In this document: piece after piece, positions 32,120-40,797 of the stretch
Numbering within the stretch: the first letter of the stretch is position 1
Layout of the letters: each line of letters starts with the position of its first letter
From: an uncultured Eubacteriales bacterium
GTDB lineage: Bacteria > Bacillota > Clostridia > Oscillospirales > Acutalibacteraceae
DNA length: 42,151 nucleotides
Direction: 5' to 3'
Assembly: GCA_934561055.1 (NCBI GenBank)
Contig: CAKTFN010000012.1
Span: 1-42,151 of the forward strand
The notes under the pieces: model-generated
What the model was told of the DNA's origin: nothing
Database searches by the model: none
Seen by the model: the letters and a program-made list of their open reading frames with translations, nothing else
Made by a program: the position numbers and the translations under genes

Positions 32120-33535
32120 TTATTTTTTGGTAGTTTCCTCCGATCCGTCTTCATTGAAGACGAAGTTTTTGAGAAGTTTGATGTTTTCGTCAAAGTCCAT
32201 GTAAAGAACATCCCCGACGCCGCTGATCGTTTTGTTTGACCACGTTCCCGTTGCCGGAATACGGTGCTGAAGAATGTCGTAGCGCAAGTAGCCGACGGAG
32301 GATGCGGCGAGCGAAATCAGCTCGTTTCTCGAAATGCTCGTTTGAATCATGGGAAGAACTTCTTCCATGATTTTCATGAGCTTTACGGGGTTCGTTTTTG
32401 AAACGGTTTTGACGATTGCGGAAATGACTTTTCTCTGTCTTGCGGTGCGGTTAAAGTCGTCGTCAAGATAACGGATTCGGCAGTACCAAAGGGTGTGCCA
32501 ACCGTTGAAATGGTTTGTTCCGGCTTTCGCTTTGATTTTGACTTCGTTGCGAAGATACTGCGCTTCTTCTTTGGTTACGCCTTCAATCGTGAGTCCGCCG
32601 AGAAGGTCGATGAATTTTTCAAATGCATCAAAGTCAACAAGAATATAGTCGTCGATTTTGACTCTGAAGTTATATTCGAGTGTGTCAATCGCAAGCTGAA
32701 CTCCGCCGAAGCTGAAGGAGGCGTTGAGTTTGTTGTAATAGCCGCTTGACGGAATGCAAACGTATGAGTCGCGAAGAAAAGAAGTCAGCTTCAGCTTTTT
32801 GTGCTTTTTGTCGATTGAGCAAAGCATCATTGTGTCCGAACGCTGACCGCTGACGTCGCCGCGCGCATCGCTTCCGACGAAGAGAATGTTTTTGACATTT
32901 TCGCTTGAATAAAGCTTGCTTTCGCTGATATATTCGTTCTTGTCAATTATCTTTGTATCGTAGGAAACTTTTCCGAGAATTGAATAGCCGTAAGCAAAGA
33001 GTCCGCCGATGAGAAGAACAAGAACGGCAAAAATTATTCCGGCAATTTTTCCGCCTGAAAGTTTTTTCTTTTTTCTTTTGATATTTTTTGCCTTTTTTGA
33101 GTTTCCGTCCTTTGGCGGATCAAGCTGAACTTTTTGGGGTGTTCTCTGCTTTGAAGGAACGGTAACACGACTTTCGGCGGAAACTTTCGGCGCTTCGTTC
33201 TGTGCGCCTACCGGGCGTCCGGAGGGCGTTCTGCTTCTTTGCCCGTCGGAAAAAACCTCTGCGGTTGCTCTCGGCTTGTATTCCGGAACGTAAGGCTTGG
33301 CACCCGGTGCGGTTCTTTCTCCGTTTTGCGAAATCGGTCTTCCTTTCGGCGTTCTGTTTCTCGGAAAATCGTTTTCGTTTTCGGGAATATGAACGACGAA
33401 GTCGGGATCCTTTTTGCTCTCATCGCTCAGCCTTCCGCCCGGAGCAATCGGTGTTTCGTTTGAAAATCTGTCTGTTGCTCCCGCTTTTCGTTTATTGTTA
33501 TGATTTTTTCTGTCGGAAAAATATATATCGTCCAA
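32120..33535 (-). CDS. LytR-CpsA-Psr (LCP) family cell-wall transferase
   Basis: A 471-residue membrane protein that in characterised cases attaches teichoic acids or polysaccharides from lipid carriers to peptidoglycan. The cytoplasmic N-terminal region (about 1-155) is disordered, with repeated RTPKGRPI and RTPSGRPV phrases and a Lys-rich end. One membrane segment spans about 162-184 (IAGIIFAVLVLLIGGLFAYGY). The outer LCP domain shows ILFVGSDARGDVSGQRSDTM, LTSFLRDSYVCIP and YCRIRYLDDDFNRTARQRKV with the expected Arg/Asp residues. A TTG at 33535 lies 8 nt after AGGGAG; the GTG at 33544 overlaps that site and is unlikely. 33550-33917 is intergenic with no gene seen. Confidence 0.92.
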   Translation of the reverse strand: MDDIYFSDRKNHNNKRKAGATDRFSNETPIAPGGRLSDESKKDPDFVVHIPENENDFPRNRTPKGRPISQNGERTAPGAKPYVPEYKPRATAEVFSDGQRSRTPSGRPVGAQNEAPKVSAESRVTVPSKQRTPQKVQLDPPKDGNSKKAKNIKRKKKKLSGGKIAGIIFAVLVLLIGGLFAYGYSILGKVSYDTKIIDKNEYISESKLYSSENVKNILFVGSDARGDVSGQRSDTMMLCSIDKKHKKLKLTSFLRDSYVCIPSSGYYNKLNASFSFGGVQLAIDTLEYNFRVKIDDYILVDFDAFEKFIDLLGGLTIEGVTKEEAQYLRNEVKIKAKAGTNHFNGWHTLWYCRIRYLDDDFNRTARQRKVISAIVKTVSKTNPVKLMKIMEEVLPMIQTSISRNELISLAASSVGYLRYDILQHRIPATGTWSNKTISGVGDVLYMDFDENIKLLKNFVFNEDGSEETTKK

Positions 33536-33917
33536 AGTTTTCACTCCCTGAAATAATTATATATGGTTGTTTTGTTTTTTCAAAGTTTTATCGGGTATTG
33601 AATTTTCATCCCTTGACTCAGTATACAAAAACATTTTACAATATACGGAAAAAAATCTCAAGGAGTTTTTGTGAAATTAACAAAAGTGTCAGAAAAAATT
33701 AAGAACTGAAACAAAATATATTTTACCGAACGGAGAAAACCGGGAAAAAACATACAAAAAAAAGGATCGCTTTTTGTGAGACTTTCTGAAAATTGCAAAA
33801 TCCGCTTTAATATTTTTCCCCGATATTGTATACTAATATGAAAAGTTTTTTTGCCGTGGAAGGAAGTTTGTCCTTCGGCATAAATTAAAAGATTTGAAAA
33901 ACACGGGGGTATTAAAA

Positions 33918-34949
33918 ATGGCACGAAATCATGAAGTTACCGAAAGGCACAACCTTCTTAACCGAGACGGAACTCTTGCCGAACCCGGCTGGTCAAGAAG
34001 CCTTGTTCAAATTTATAACAGAGAGGCAATCAAAGCGCCGAAGTTCAGAATCAAAGAGTGGGATTATTATCTTATCCTTTCCGACAAGCACGCAGTTGCG
34101 CTCACTCTTTCGGACGACGGTTACATAGGAATGCAGTCCGCTTCGCTCCTCGTTTTTGACGAAAAGAATCCGTGGGAAATCACGAACTCCGTTCTCAATG
34201 TTTTCCCGATGGGTAAATATAAACTTCCGAGGACTTCGGAAAAGGGTGACCTTCATTACCATGACAAAACTCTTGACATGGACTTTGTCAAAAACGGAAG
34301 AACGCGTCATATTGTCGGCGAATACCGAAACTTCAAAGACGGAAAAACGCTGAAGGTTGACGTCACGCTCGACCAGCCGCCGATGGACACAATGGTTATT
34401 GCAACTCCGTGGAAGGAGAACAAAAAGGCTTTCTATTATAATCAGAAAATCAACTGCATGAGAGCTTCCGGTTACGCCGAATTTGACGGGGTACGCTATG
34501 ACTTCAATCCGGAAACCGACTTCGGAACCCTTGACTGGGGACGAGGTGTCTGGACTTATGACAACACATGGAACTGGGGCAGCGGAAACGGAATTGTCAA
34601 CGGAAAGCCTTTCGGCTTCAATATCGGTTACGGTTTCGGTGACACCACTGCCGCTTCGGAAAACGTCATTTTCTATGACGGAAAAGCGCATAAGCTTGAC
34701 GATGTCGCTTTCCATATTCCCTCCTCGGGATATACCGATCCGTGGAAGTTCACCTCAAGCGACGGACGTTTTGAAATGGACTTCAAACCCGTGATTGACC
34801 GAAACGCAAAAATCAGCGTGAAGGTCATTGAAACGGATCAGCATCAGGTTTTCGGAAAGCTCAGCGGAAAGGCCGTTCTTGACGACGGAACCGTTCTTGA
34901 AATTAAAGACCTCATGTGCTTTGCCGAAAGAGTACGCATGAAATATTGA
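33918..34949 (+). CDS. DUF2804 family protein
   Basis: A 343-residue protein of the DUF2804 family, which has no established function. It begins ARNHEVTERHNLLNRDGTLA and shows typical aromatic-rich segments: WGRGVWTYDNTWNWGSGNG, NIGYGFGDTTAASENV and KLDDVAFHI. The pattern suggests a beta-rich fold resembling lipocalin-like or hydroxyneurosporene-synthase-type proteins; this is a fold guess. No signal peptide or membrane segment is seen. ACGGGGG lies before the ATG at 33918; in-frame sequence upstream to 33894 lacks ribosome signals. The reductase gene follows after 21 nt, so the two are probably co-transcribed. Confidence 0.85.
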   Translation: MARNHEVTERHNLLNRDGTLAEPGWSRSLVQIYNREAIKAPKFRIKEWDYYLILSDKHAVALTLSDDGYIGMQSASLLVFDEKNPWEITNSVLNVFPMGKYKLPRTSEKGDLHYHDKTLDMDFVKNGRTRHIVGEYRNFKDGKTLKVDVTLDQPPMDTMVIATPWKENKKAFYYNQKINCMRASGYAEFDGVRYDFNPETDFGTLDWGRGVWTYDNTWNWGSGNGIVNGKPFGFNIGYGFGDTTAASENVIFYDGKAHKLDDVAFHIPSSGYTDPWKFTSSDGRFEMDFKPVIDRNAKISVKVIETDQHQVFGKLSGKAVLDDGTVLEIKDLMCFAERVRMKY

Positions 34950-34970
34950 TTAACAAAGGAGAACCGAAAA

Positions 34971-35996
34971 ATGAAAAAAACACTTCTTATCGGAGCCGGT
35001 GCAATCGGCGGAACGCTCGCAGTTCTTATGAAGGATGCCGGATATGACGTTTCGCTCCTTCTCAGAAACAGCGAGGCGAAAGCGAAAATCGAAAAGGACG
35101 GCTTTTCGCTCCACGGCGTAAAAGGCGACCGCAACGTTCGCTTCACTTGCTATTCTTCGGTTGAAGAGCTGAAAGACGAAAAGTTTGACGTTGTGATTAT
35201 TGCAACGAAATATAAGGTGCTCAATTCTGTTGCCGAAAGTATTCTCGGAAATTTGAAAGACGATTCTCTCGTTGTCGGAATGCAAAACGGAATCCTCACC
35301 GAAAGTCTCGCTTCGGTTGTCGGAAAAGACCGTGCCGTCGGCGTAATGATCGGCTTCGGCGCAACAAGGAATGAACCGGGTGATGTCACAATGACATCTC
35401 TTGGCGAAATGTATATCGGAATGCTTGACGGCCGCCATCCGGGAAACCTTGATTATCTCAAAGAGATGCTTTCGGTTGTTCTTCCGACTAAAATTTCGGA
35501 CGATATTTTTCGCCGTCAGTATTCAAAGCTCATCATTAATTCATGCATCAACGCAACGGCGGCCGTAACAGGTCTCACGCTCGGAAAAATGGTTGACGAC
35601 AAGAGGGCAAGAACCCTTTATCTCGCAATTGCGAGAGAGGCAATGCGCGTTGCGAAAAAAATGGGAATCGACGTTCCGAAATACGGAAAGATGATGAATT
35701 ACAAAATGCTTATGCTTGCGGACAATGCGGTTTACAATTCTTGCTGCCGTTACGTTGTTTGGCTCGTTTCAAAGCTTAAATATTCTTCGGTAAAACCCTC
35801 GACGCTCCAGTCGCTTGAAAAAGGGGAGACTACGGAGATTGACATCTTCAACGGCTACATCGCAAAGCTCGGAGAAGAAAACGGCGTTGAAACCCCGGTT
35901 AACAGCAAGCTTACCGCAATGATTCACGAGATTGAAAAGGGTGAAAGAAAGATTACTCCGGATAATCTCGAAGAGTTCAGAGGAATGCTTTTTTAA
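34971..35996 (+). CDS. ketopantoate reductase (PanE/ApbA) family protein
   Basis: A 341-residue NADPH-dependent reductase. The Rossmann motif is LIGAGAIGGTLAVLMKDAGY, with VVIIATKYKVLN, VGMQNGI and GFGATRNEPGDV in the N-terminal half. The catalytic Lys lies in YSKLIINSCINATAAVTG. The C-terminal helical domain has KPSTLQSLEKGETTEIDIFNGY, typical of the family. True PanE makes pantoate for CoA, but many family members act on other 2-keto acids, and no panB or panC is nearby, so the substrate is open. AAAGGAG precedes the ATG. It forms a pair with the DUF2804 gene. Confidence 0.9.
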   Translation: MKKTLLIGAGAIGGTLAVLMKDAGYDVSLLLRNSEAKAKIEKDGFSLHGVKGDRNVRFTCYSSVEELKDEKFDVVIIATKYKVLNSVAESILGNLKDDSLVVGMQNGILTESLASVVGKDRAVGVMIGFGATRNEPGDVTMTSLGEMYIGMLDGRHPGNLDYLKEMLSVVLPTKISDDIFRRQYSKLIINSCINATAAVTGLTLGKMVDDKRARTLYLAIAREAMRVAKKMGIDVPKYGKMMNYKMLMLADNAVYNSCCRYVVWLVSKLKYSSVKPSTLQSLEKGETTEIDIFNGYIAKLGEENGVETPVNSKLTAMIHEIEKGERKITPDNLEEFRGMLF

Positions 35997-36009
35997 TTGG
36001 CAAAAAAAT

Positions 36010-36034
36010 CCGCACGGCTTTTGAAGTCGTGCGG
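36010..36034 (-). terminator. hairpin terminator, better suited to minus-strand transcripts
   Basis: CCGCACGGCTT (36010-36020) pairs with AAGTCGTGCGG (36024-36034; one G-U). The T run appears on the minus strand (AAAAAAAT at 36002-36009 on plus), so it would end a leftward transcript such as the toxin mRNA; it may also slow transcription leaving the reductase gene. Confidence 0.65.
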
Positions 36035-36049
36035 AGAAGTATTTTCGTG

Positions 36050-36078
36050 TTGACGAATTATCTGAAAGTGAGTATAAT
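36050..36078 (+). promoter_or_regulatory. near-consensus promoter of a small antisense RNA
   Basis: -35 TTGACG (36050-36055), exactly 17 nt, -10 TATAAT (36073-36078). No ORF follows; the expected product is the short RNA ending at 36175. Confidence 0.85.
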
Positions 36079-36084
36079 ATTAAT

Positions 36085-36175
36085 GTAAAAAGGGCTTCGC
36101 AGTAAGCGGTTGTCCCTTTAAGTTTTGTTAATAGAAAATAACCGCATCAATTTGGACGTTGGGCGGTTATTTTTT
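36085..36175 (+). ncRNA. putative antisense RNA antitoxin (type I)
   Basis: A transcript of about 90 nt is bounded by the promoter at 36050-36078 and a terminator pairing AAATAACCGC (36136-36145) with GCGGTTATTT (36163-36172) before a T run. A 5' hairpin pairs AAAGGG (36089-36094) with CCCTTT (36114-36119). It is fully complementary to the 3' end and 3' untranslated part of the toxin mRNA on the minus strand, as in the TxpA/RatA and BsrG/SR4 type I systems. The start site is estimated from the -10. Confidence 0.65.
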
Positions 36176-36253
36176 ATTATCTGTGTTTTTACTCGCCTCA
36201 ATGTTTGCAACAGATGCAACAAGAATCAAGAACAGCATCACTAAGTACTCCAT
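36167..36253 (-). CDS. small hydrophobic peptide, putative type I toxin (28 aa)
   Basis: A 28-codon ORF with a very strong ribosome site (GGAGGGAGGTG, about 36261-36271) before the ATG at 36253. It starts MEYLVMLFLILVASVAN, one membrane-spanning stretch, and ends with a charged tail (EASKNTDNKK). An upstream pairing of CTCCG with CGGAG would mask the ribosome site, as is common for type I toxins. Its stop codon lies inside the terminator of the convergent antisense RNA. Length, hydrophobicity and the convergent RNA are the evidence; toxicity is inferred from these. Confidence 0.6.
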   Translation of the reverse strand: MEYLVMLFLILVASVANIEASKNTDNKK

Positions 36254-36496
36254 CAGCGACACCTCCCTCCGTTTTTTGTCCGGAGAGAAAGATAATGATA
36301 AAAAATCCCTGCGAAAAGGTAATATACTTTTTGGAGGAACAACCGCCTACCGTTTAGGCGAAGCCAACAGGATAATAACGTATTTATTGAAACTTGTCAA
36401 ATCTTTGCAAAATCCGTCTTTGTAACCTTCAATAAAATTTAGTTCCGATATTGAAAAGTTTTCTACGGCGCTTTTCTCGTTTTTTTCTTTTTTCTG

Positions 36497-36525
36497 TTGA
36501 CATTCACGCTTTAATTTGTTAAAAT
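36497..36525 (+). promoter_or_regulatory. sigma-A promoter of the T-box operon
   Basis: -35 TTGACA (36497-36502), 17-nt spacer, -10 TAAAAT (36520-36525), right before the T-box leader. 36254-36496 holds the toxin's leader region and no other convincing gene. Confidence 0.85.
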
Positions 36526-36531
36526 TCAACT

Positions 36532-36839
36532 AATCACTCGGACAGAGTGAAAACAAAATACCAACTAAATGCATTGACGGAATTATGCTTTTCTTATGAG
36601 CTTTCAGAGAGTCGGTATATGGTGCGAGCCGACAGTCAGACGAAAAAGCAGTCTCGTTCCCGAGCAGAGCCGCCCAACGTTTTTACTGTGTAAGCGGTTA
36701 CGGATGCCCCGTTATCATGGCTAAAGACTTGTTTGAGTCTTGAAGAGAGGTCGCTTTTTAAAGCGGCAATCAAGGTGGTACCGCGAAGATTATTCGTCCT
36801 TGAAACAGCAAAGGCTGTTTCAGGGATTTTATTTTTTTC
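36532..36839 (+). promoter_or_regulatory. T-box leader, probably leucine (CUC specifier)
   Basis: The T-box motif AAGGTGGTACCGCG is at 36772-36785. The terminator pairs CCTTGAAACAGC (36798-36809) with GCTGTTTCAGGG (36814-36825) and has a T-rich tail. In stem I the AGAGAGTCGG motif starts near 36606 and GTCGG pairs with CCGAC. The 3' specifier region after AAAAGC reads AGT-CTC-G; aligned with the clear GAA-TGG-A of the other T-box in this window, it gives CUC (Leu) at 36653-36655. The downstream LeuA-like gene agrees. The 5' side of stem I is longer than usual and the loop is not perfectly regular, so GUC or UUC cannot be fully excluded. Confidence 0.85.
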
Positions 36840-36851
36840 AGGAGGTTTTTA

Positions 36852-38270
36852 ATGATGAAAAAGTTAAGAATTGCAGATTCGACGCTCAGACAGGCGGCAA
36901 AGAGCCGTTCGCATTCGCTGAGCTTTAAAGAAAAAATTGAGATTGCAAAGCTCCTTGACAAGCTTTCGGTCAATGTTATTGAGCTTGCTCCCATTGAGGA
37001 CGCAAAGACCGACACTCTTCTTACAAAATCAATTTGCTCTTCGGTTGAAAACAGCGTTGTTGCCATTCCGTGCGAGCTTTCCGAAAACGGCGTCAAGAAC
37101 GCATGGGAGGCCGTTTCAAAGGCGAAAAAGCCACGCCTTCAGCTCATCGTTCCGACCTCGACCGTTCAGATGGAATTTGTCTGCAAAAAGAAACCGCCGC
37201 TTGTTCTTGCAATGATCGGCGTCCTTGTTCCGGAAGCAAAAAAATATTGTTCCGACGTTGAGTTCGTTGCAAGAGACGCAACAAGAAGCGAACCGGAATT
37301 CCTTTTTGAAGCAATCAAAAATGCCGTTTCCTGCGGCGCAACATCGGTCACAATTTGTGACGACGCAGGAATTATGACGAGTGAAGAATTCTCGGTGTTC
37401 ATCAAAAATATTTATGAAAACGTTCCTGAACTTAAAAATGTTGAGCTTGGAGCTCAGTGCAGTGATGAGTATTCGTTCGGCTGTGCGTGTGCCGTTTCGG
37501 CATCTTGCGCCGGAGCGACCGAAATCAAAACCGCAGTATGCGGCGAAAACACGGTTTCGGTTGAAGCTTTTTCTCACTTCCTTTCCGCAAGGGGAGCGGA
37601 GTTCTCGCTTTCAACGTCAATCAAAACAACAATACTTGAACGCATTGCCGGTCAGGTTTCAAGAATCGTCAACGCCGAAAAGAGCAAAACAACTCCGTTT
37701 GAAACCGGCGTTTCATCGTCGAACCAGAGCTTTGTTCTCAGTGAGTATGACACTCCGGAACAGGTTGCCGCCGCCGTTCAAAGCCTCGGCTATGACCTTT
37801 CGGAAGAGGAAAACGCAAACGTTTACGAAGCCTTTTCAAGAATCAGCGATAAGAAGAGCGTTACCGCAAAGGAACTTGACGTAATCGTTGCAACCGCCGC
37901 TCTTCAGGTACCGTCAACATATTTCCTTGAAAGCTACGTTATCAACATCGGAAACATCATTACTCCGACCGCTCACATCACCCTTTCAAGGGACGGAAAG
38001 AGCATCAGCGGCCTTTGCGACGGAGACGGACCGGTTGACGCCGCTTTCCTTGCGATTGAAAAAATCACCGGCCATCACTATGAACTTGACGACTTCCAGA
38101 TTCAGGCGGTTACCGAGGGAAGAGAAGCAATGGGCAGTGCGCTCGTTCGTCTTCGTTCGGGCGGAAAGGTATACGCCGGAAACGGAATTTCAACCGACGT
38201 TGTCGGCGCAAGCATCAGAGCTTACGTCAATGCGCTCAACAAGATTGTTTATGAGGAGGAAGAAGAATGA
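36852..38270 (+). CDS. LeuA-like protein with degenerate active site and intact regulatory domain
   Basis: A 472-residue protein laid out like 2-isopropylmalate synthase: TIM-barrel domain (about 1-265), linker domains, and C-terminal leucine-binding dimer domain (about 357-466, with ESYVINIGNIITPTAHITL and CDGDGPVDAAFLAIEKITG). True LeuA has TLRDGEQ at the metal site; here it is TLRQAAKS (11-18), losing the Asp. The metal-binding HxHND reads QCSDE (202-206), losing both His. ARDATRSEPEFLFEAI still matches the family. So it is probably not an active synthase, but may still sense leucine or a related effector. CAGGAGG precedes the ATG. It is the first gene after the T-box, and its stop overlaps the next start (ATGA). 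Confidence 0.85.
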   Translation: MMKKLRIADSTLRQAAKSRSHSLSFKEKIEIAKLLDKLSVNVIELAPIEDAKTDTLLTKSICSSVENSVVAIPCELSENGVKNAWEAVSKAKKPRLQLIVPTSTVQMEFVCKKKPPLVLAMIGVLVPEAKKYCSDVEFVARDATRSEPEFLFEAIKNAVSCGATSVTICDDAGIMTSEEFSVFIKNIYENVPELKNVELGAQCSDEYSFGCACAVSASCAGATEIKTAVCGENTVSVEAFSHFLSARGAEFSLSTSIKTTILERIAGQVSRIVNAEKSKTTPFETGVSSSNQSFVLSEYDTPEQVAAAVQSLGYDLSEEENANVYEAFSRISDKKSVTAKELDVIVATAALQVPSTYFLESYVINIGNIITPTAHITLSRDGKSISGLCDGDGPVDAAFLAIEKITGHHYELDDFQIQAVTEGREAMGSALVRLRSGGKVYAGNGISTDVVGASIRAYVNALNKIVYEEEEE

Positions 38271-40783
38271 GGCTTTCTTTTTCAACAAGAGGCTGGAAAG
38301 GCTATGAATGGCAGGACTTCGTTTCTGCGGCGGAAGAGCTCGGCTTTGAAGGAATCGAACTGAACAATTTTTCCGGCTCGGAGTTCACCGAAAAAAACGG
38401 CCCGTTCCATAAGTATAACTCGGCTTCAACAATGAGAAACCTTTTTGATAAGGGAATTTCGCTCGTTTGCTCGGACACCGGCGTTGACATTTCGTGCGAT
38501 AATATTGACGAAACGATTGCAAAAATCGAAGAATATATTTTTCTCGCCTCCTCGCTTAAAATTTCTTATCTGCGCCTTTTTGCCACAGGGGACAGCGCAG
38601 AAAGCGACGAAAATGTCCGTGCCGTAATTTCGGGCGTACTGCCCGTTGCCGCAAGAAAGGGAATCACCCTTCTCGTCGAAACTTCCGGAATGTATTCGGA
38701 CACAAAGAAGCTTCTCACGCTCCTTATGGAGTATGCCGACGATCATCTTGCCGCTTTGTGGGACGTATATTCACCTTATTACATCAATCACGAAGACTCT
38801 GAGGAAACAATCAAAAACCTCGGAGCATATGTCAGACACGTTCACATGAAGGACAGCTTCATTCAGAACGGAGAAAGGCATTATTGCCTCATCGGTGAGG
38901 GCGACCTTCCGATTGAAGAAATCATGAATGCGCTTTCCTGCATCAATTACGACGGCTTCATCTCGCTCGATTGGAATCCGCAGTGGATGCTTGAAATGAC
39001 CGATATGGAAGTTGTTTTTGCCCACTTTGCTTCGTTCATGGAACGCTTCCAGACTCCTTCAAGAAAAAAAGCTTTTCTTTATTCAAACAAGGCCGGCACC
39101 GGAAAATTCGTTTGGAAGAAGGACCTTTTGATTGAAAAAACGTTTCCGCAGGTTCTTGACAAAATGGTTGAGGAATTCCCGGATCAGTACGCTTTCAAAT
39201 ACACAACCCTTGATTACACAAGAACTTATTCGCAGTTCAGAGACGACGTTGACGAATGTTGCCGCGCTCTCCTTTCGCTCGGAGTTAAGAAGGGAAGCCA
39301 CGTTGCTTTGTGGGCAACGAATATTCCGCAGTGGTACATCACATTTTGGGCAACGACGAAAATCGGCGCTGTTCTTGTCACGATGAACACCGCTTATAAG
39401 ATTCATGAAGCGGAGTATCTTCTTCGCCAGTCGGATACCCATACCCTTGTCATGATTGACGGTTACCGCGACTCAAATTATCAGGCAATCATCAATGAGC
39501 TTTGTCCCGAACTTAAAACAACCGAAACCGGAAAGCAGCTTCATTCAAAGCGCCTTCCTTTCCTTCGCAACGTCATCACCGTCGGCTTCAAACAGAAGGG
39601 TTGCCTTACATGGGAAGAAGCGTTGGACAGAGCGGAAAACGTTCCGCTTTCCGAAGTTAAACGCATTGCCGCAACGGTTGACCCGAACGACGTTTGCAAC
39701 ATGCAGTATACGTCGGGAACAACCGGTTTTCCGAAGGGCGTAATGCTCACGCATTACAACGTTGTCAACAACGGAAAGTGCATCGGAGACAGAATGGATC
39801 TTTCAACTGCTGACAGAATGATGATTCACGTTCCGATGTTCCATTGCTTCGGAATGGTTCTTGCGATGACCGCTTCAATGACCCACGGCGTTTCGCTTTA
39901 TCCGATGCCGTATTTCACTCCGAAGCCGTCGCTTGCCTGCATCAACAGCGAAAAAATCACCTGTTTCCACGGCGTTCCGACAATGTTCATTGCAATGCTT
40001 GAACATCCGGATTTCCAAAAGACAGACTTTTCATATATGAGAACTGGAATCATGGCCGGTTCACCTTGCCCGATTTCGGTTATGCGTGACGTTGTTGAAA
40101 AAATGCATATGAGTGAAATTACGATTGTTTACGGTCAGACCGAATCTTCACCGGGTTGCACAATGAGCAGTACCGACGACCCGCTTGAAGTCCGGGTTTC
40201 AACCGTCGGCCGTGCGCTTCCCGAAATCGAATGCAGAATTGTTGATCCGGAAACCGGAGAGGAAATGCCCATCGGTGAAACCGGAGAATTCGTTGCAAGA
40301 GGCTATAATATCATGAAGGGATATTACAAGATGCCGAAGGCAACCGCAGCGGCGATTGATAAGGACGGCTGGCTTCATACCGGTGACCTTGCATGCAAAA
40401 CGCCAGAGGGTAACTACAGAATTACGGGCCGACTTAAAGACATGATTATCCGCGGCGGTGAGAACATTTATCCGAAAGAAATCGAAGAGTTCATCTATAC
40501 CCATGAAAAGGTAAAAGACGTTCAGGTTATCGGCGTTCCGGACGAGAGTCTCGGCGAAGAAATTATGGCCTGCATCATTCTTAAAGACGGTGAAGAGATG
40601 ACTGCCGATGAGATGAGAAGCTATATTCGTGATCATATGGCGAAGCACAAGGTTCCCAAGTATATCGACTTTGTCGATTCGTTCCCGATGAACGTTGCCG
40701 GAAAGATTCTCAAATATAAGATGCGTGAAGACGCAATTGAAAAGTATAACCTTAAAAAGGCAAACTCGATTGAAACTGCGTAA
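38267..40783 (+). CDS. fusion: sugar-phosphate isomerase/epimerase-like TIM barrel + acyl-CoA ligase
   Basis: An 838-residue two-enzyme fusion. Residues 1 to about 262 are a xylose-isomerase-like TIM barrel (AP_endonuc_2 family), with LGFEGIELNNFSG, LLVETSGMYSD, LAALWDVYSPYYI, YVRHVHMKDSF and FISLDWNP carrying the usual Glu, Asp, His metal ligands. After a linker (about 263-285), residues 286-838 form an ANL-family acyl-CoA ligase: MQYTSGTTGFPKGVMLTHYN, VYGQTESSPG, HTGDLACKTPEGNYRITGR, IRGGENIYPKEIEE and the catalytic Lys in NVAGKILKYKM. No stop or frameshift separates the halves. Such a fusion is unusual and suggests the barrel product or a related acid is passed to the ligase. Substrates are unknown. 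Confidence 0.92.
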   Translation: MRLSFSTRGWKGYEWQDFVSAAEELGFEGIELNNFSGSEFTEKNGPFHKYNSASTMRNLFDKGISLVCSDTGVDISCDNIDETIAKIEEYIFLASSLKISYLRLFATGDSAESDENVRAVISGVLPVAARKGITLLVETSGMYSDTKKLLTLLMEYADDHLAALWDVYSPYYINHEDSEETIKNLGAYVRHVHMKDSFIQNGERHYCLIGEGDLPIEEIMNALSCINYDGFISLDWNPQWMLEMTDMEVVFAHFASFMERFQTPSRKKAFLYSNKAGTGKFVWKKDLLIEKTFPQVLDKMVEEFPDQYAFKYTTLDYTRTYSQFRDDVDECCRALLSLGVKKGSHVALWATNIPQWYITFWATTKIGAVLVTMNTAYKIHEAEYLLRQSDTHTLVMIDGYRDSNYQAIINELCPELKTTETGKQLHSKRLPFLRNVITVGFKQKGCLTWEEALDRAENVPLSEVKRIAATVDPNDVCNMQYTSGTTGFPKGVMLTHYNVVNNGKCIGDRMDLSTADRMMIHVPMFHCFGMVLAMTASMTHGVSLYPMPYFTPKPSLACINSEKITCFHGVPTMFIAMLEHPDFQKTDFSYMRTGIMAGSPCPISVMRDVVEKMHMSEITIVYGQTESSPGCTMSSTDDPLEVRVSTVGRALPEIECRIVDPETGEEMPIGETGEFVARGYNIMKGYYKMPKATAAAIDKDGWLHTGDLACKTPEGNYRITGRLKDMIIRGGENIYPKEIEEFIYTHEKVKDVQVIGVPDESLGEEIMACIILKDGEEMTADEMRSYIRDHMAKHKVPKYIDFVDSFPMNVAGKILKYKMREDAIEKYNLKKANSIETA

Positions 40784-40797
40784 CCGGAGGCGAAAAA

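Noticed and set aside
32098..32133. 11-codon plus-strand ORF with AAAGGAG upstream
   Set aside because: Runs antisense into the end of the LCP gene, has no terminator or conserved feature; likely a chance match.
36159..36425. Plus-strand 88-codon ORF starting MGGYFLLSVFLLASMF
   Set aside because: It lies opposite the strong minus-strand peptide ORF and its ribosome site, begins inside the antisense RNA terminator and has no ribosome site of its own.
36347..36529. Minus-strand 60-codon ORF between the toxin and the T-box
   Set aside because: Starts at a TTG without a ribosome site and runs through the promoter region of the T-box operon; composition looks non-coding.
36651..36660. UUC (Phe) or GUC (Val) as specifier of the second T-box
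   Set aside because: Less consistent with the alignment to the clear Trp specifier loop and with the LeuA-like gene downstream; not fully excluded.
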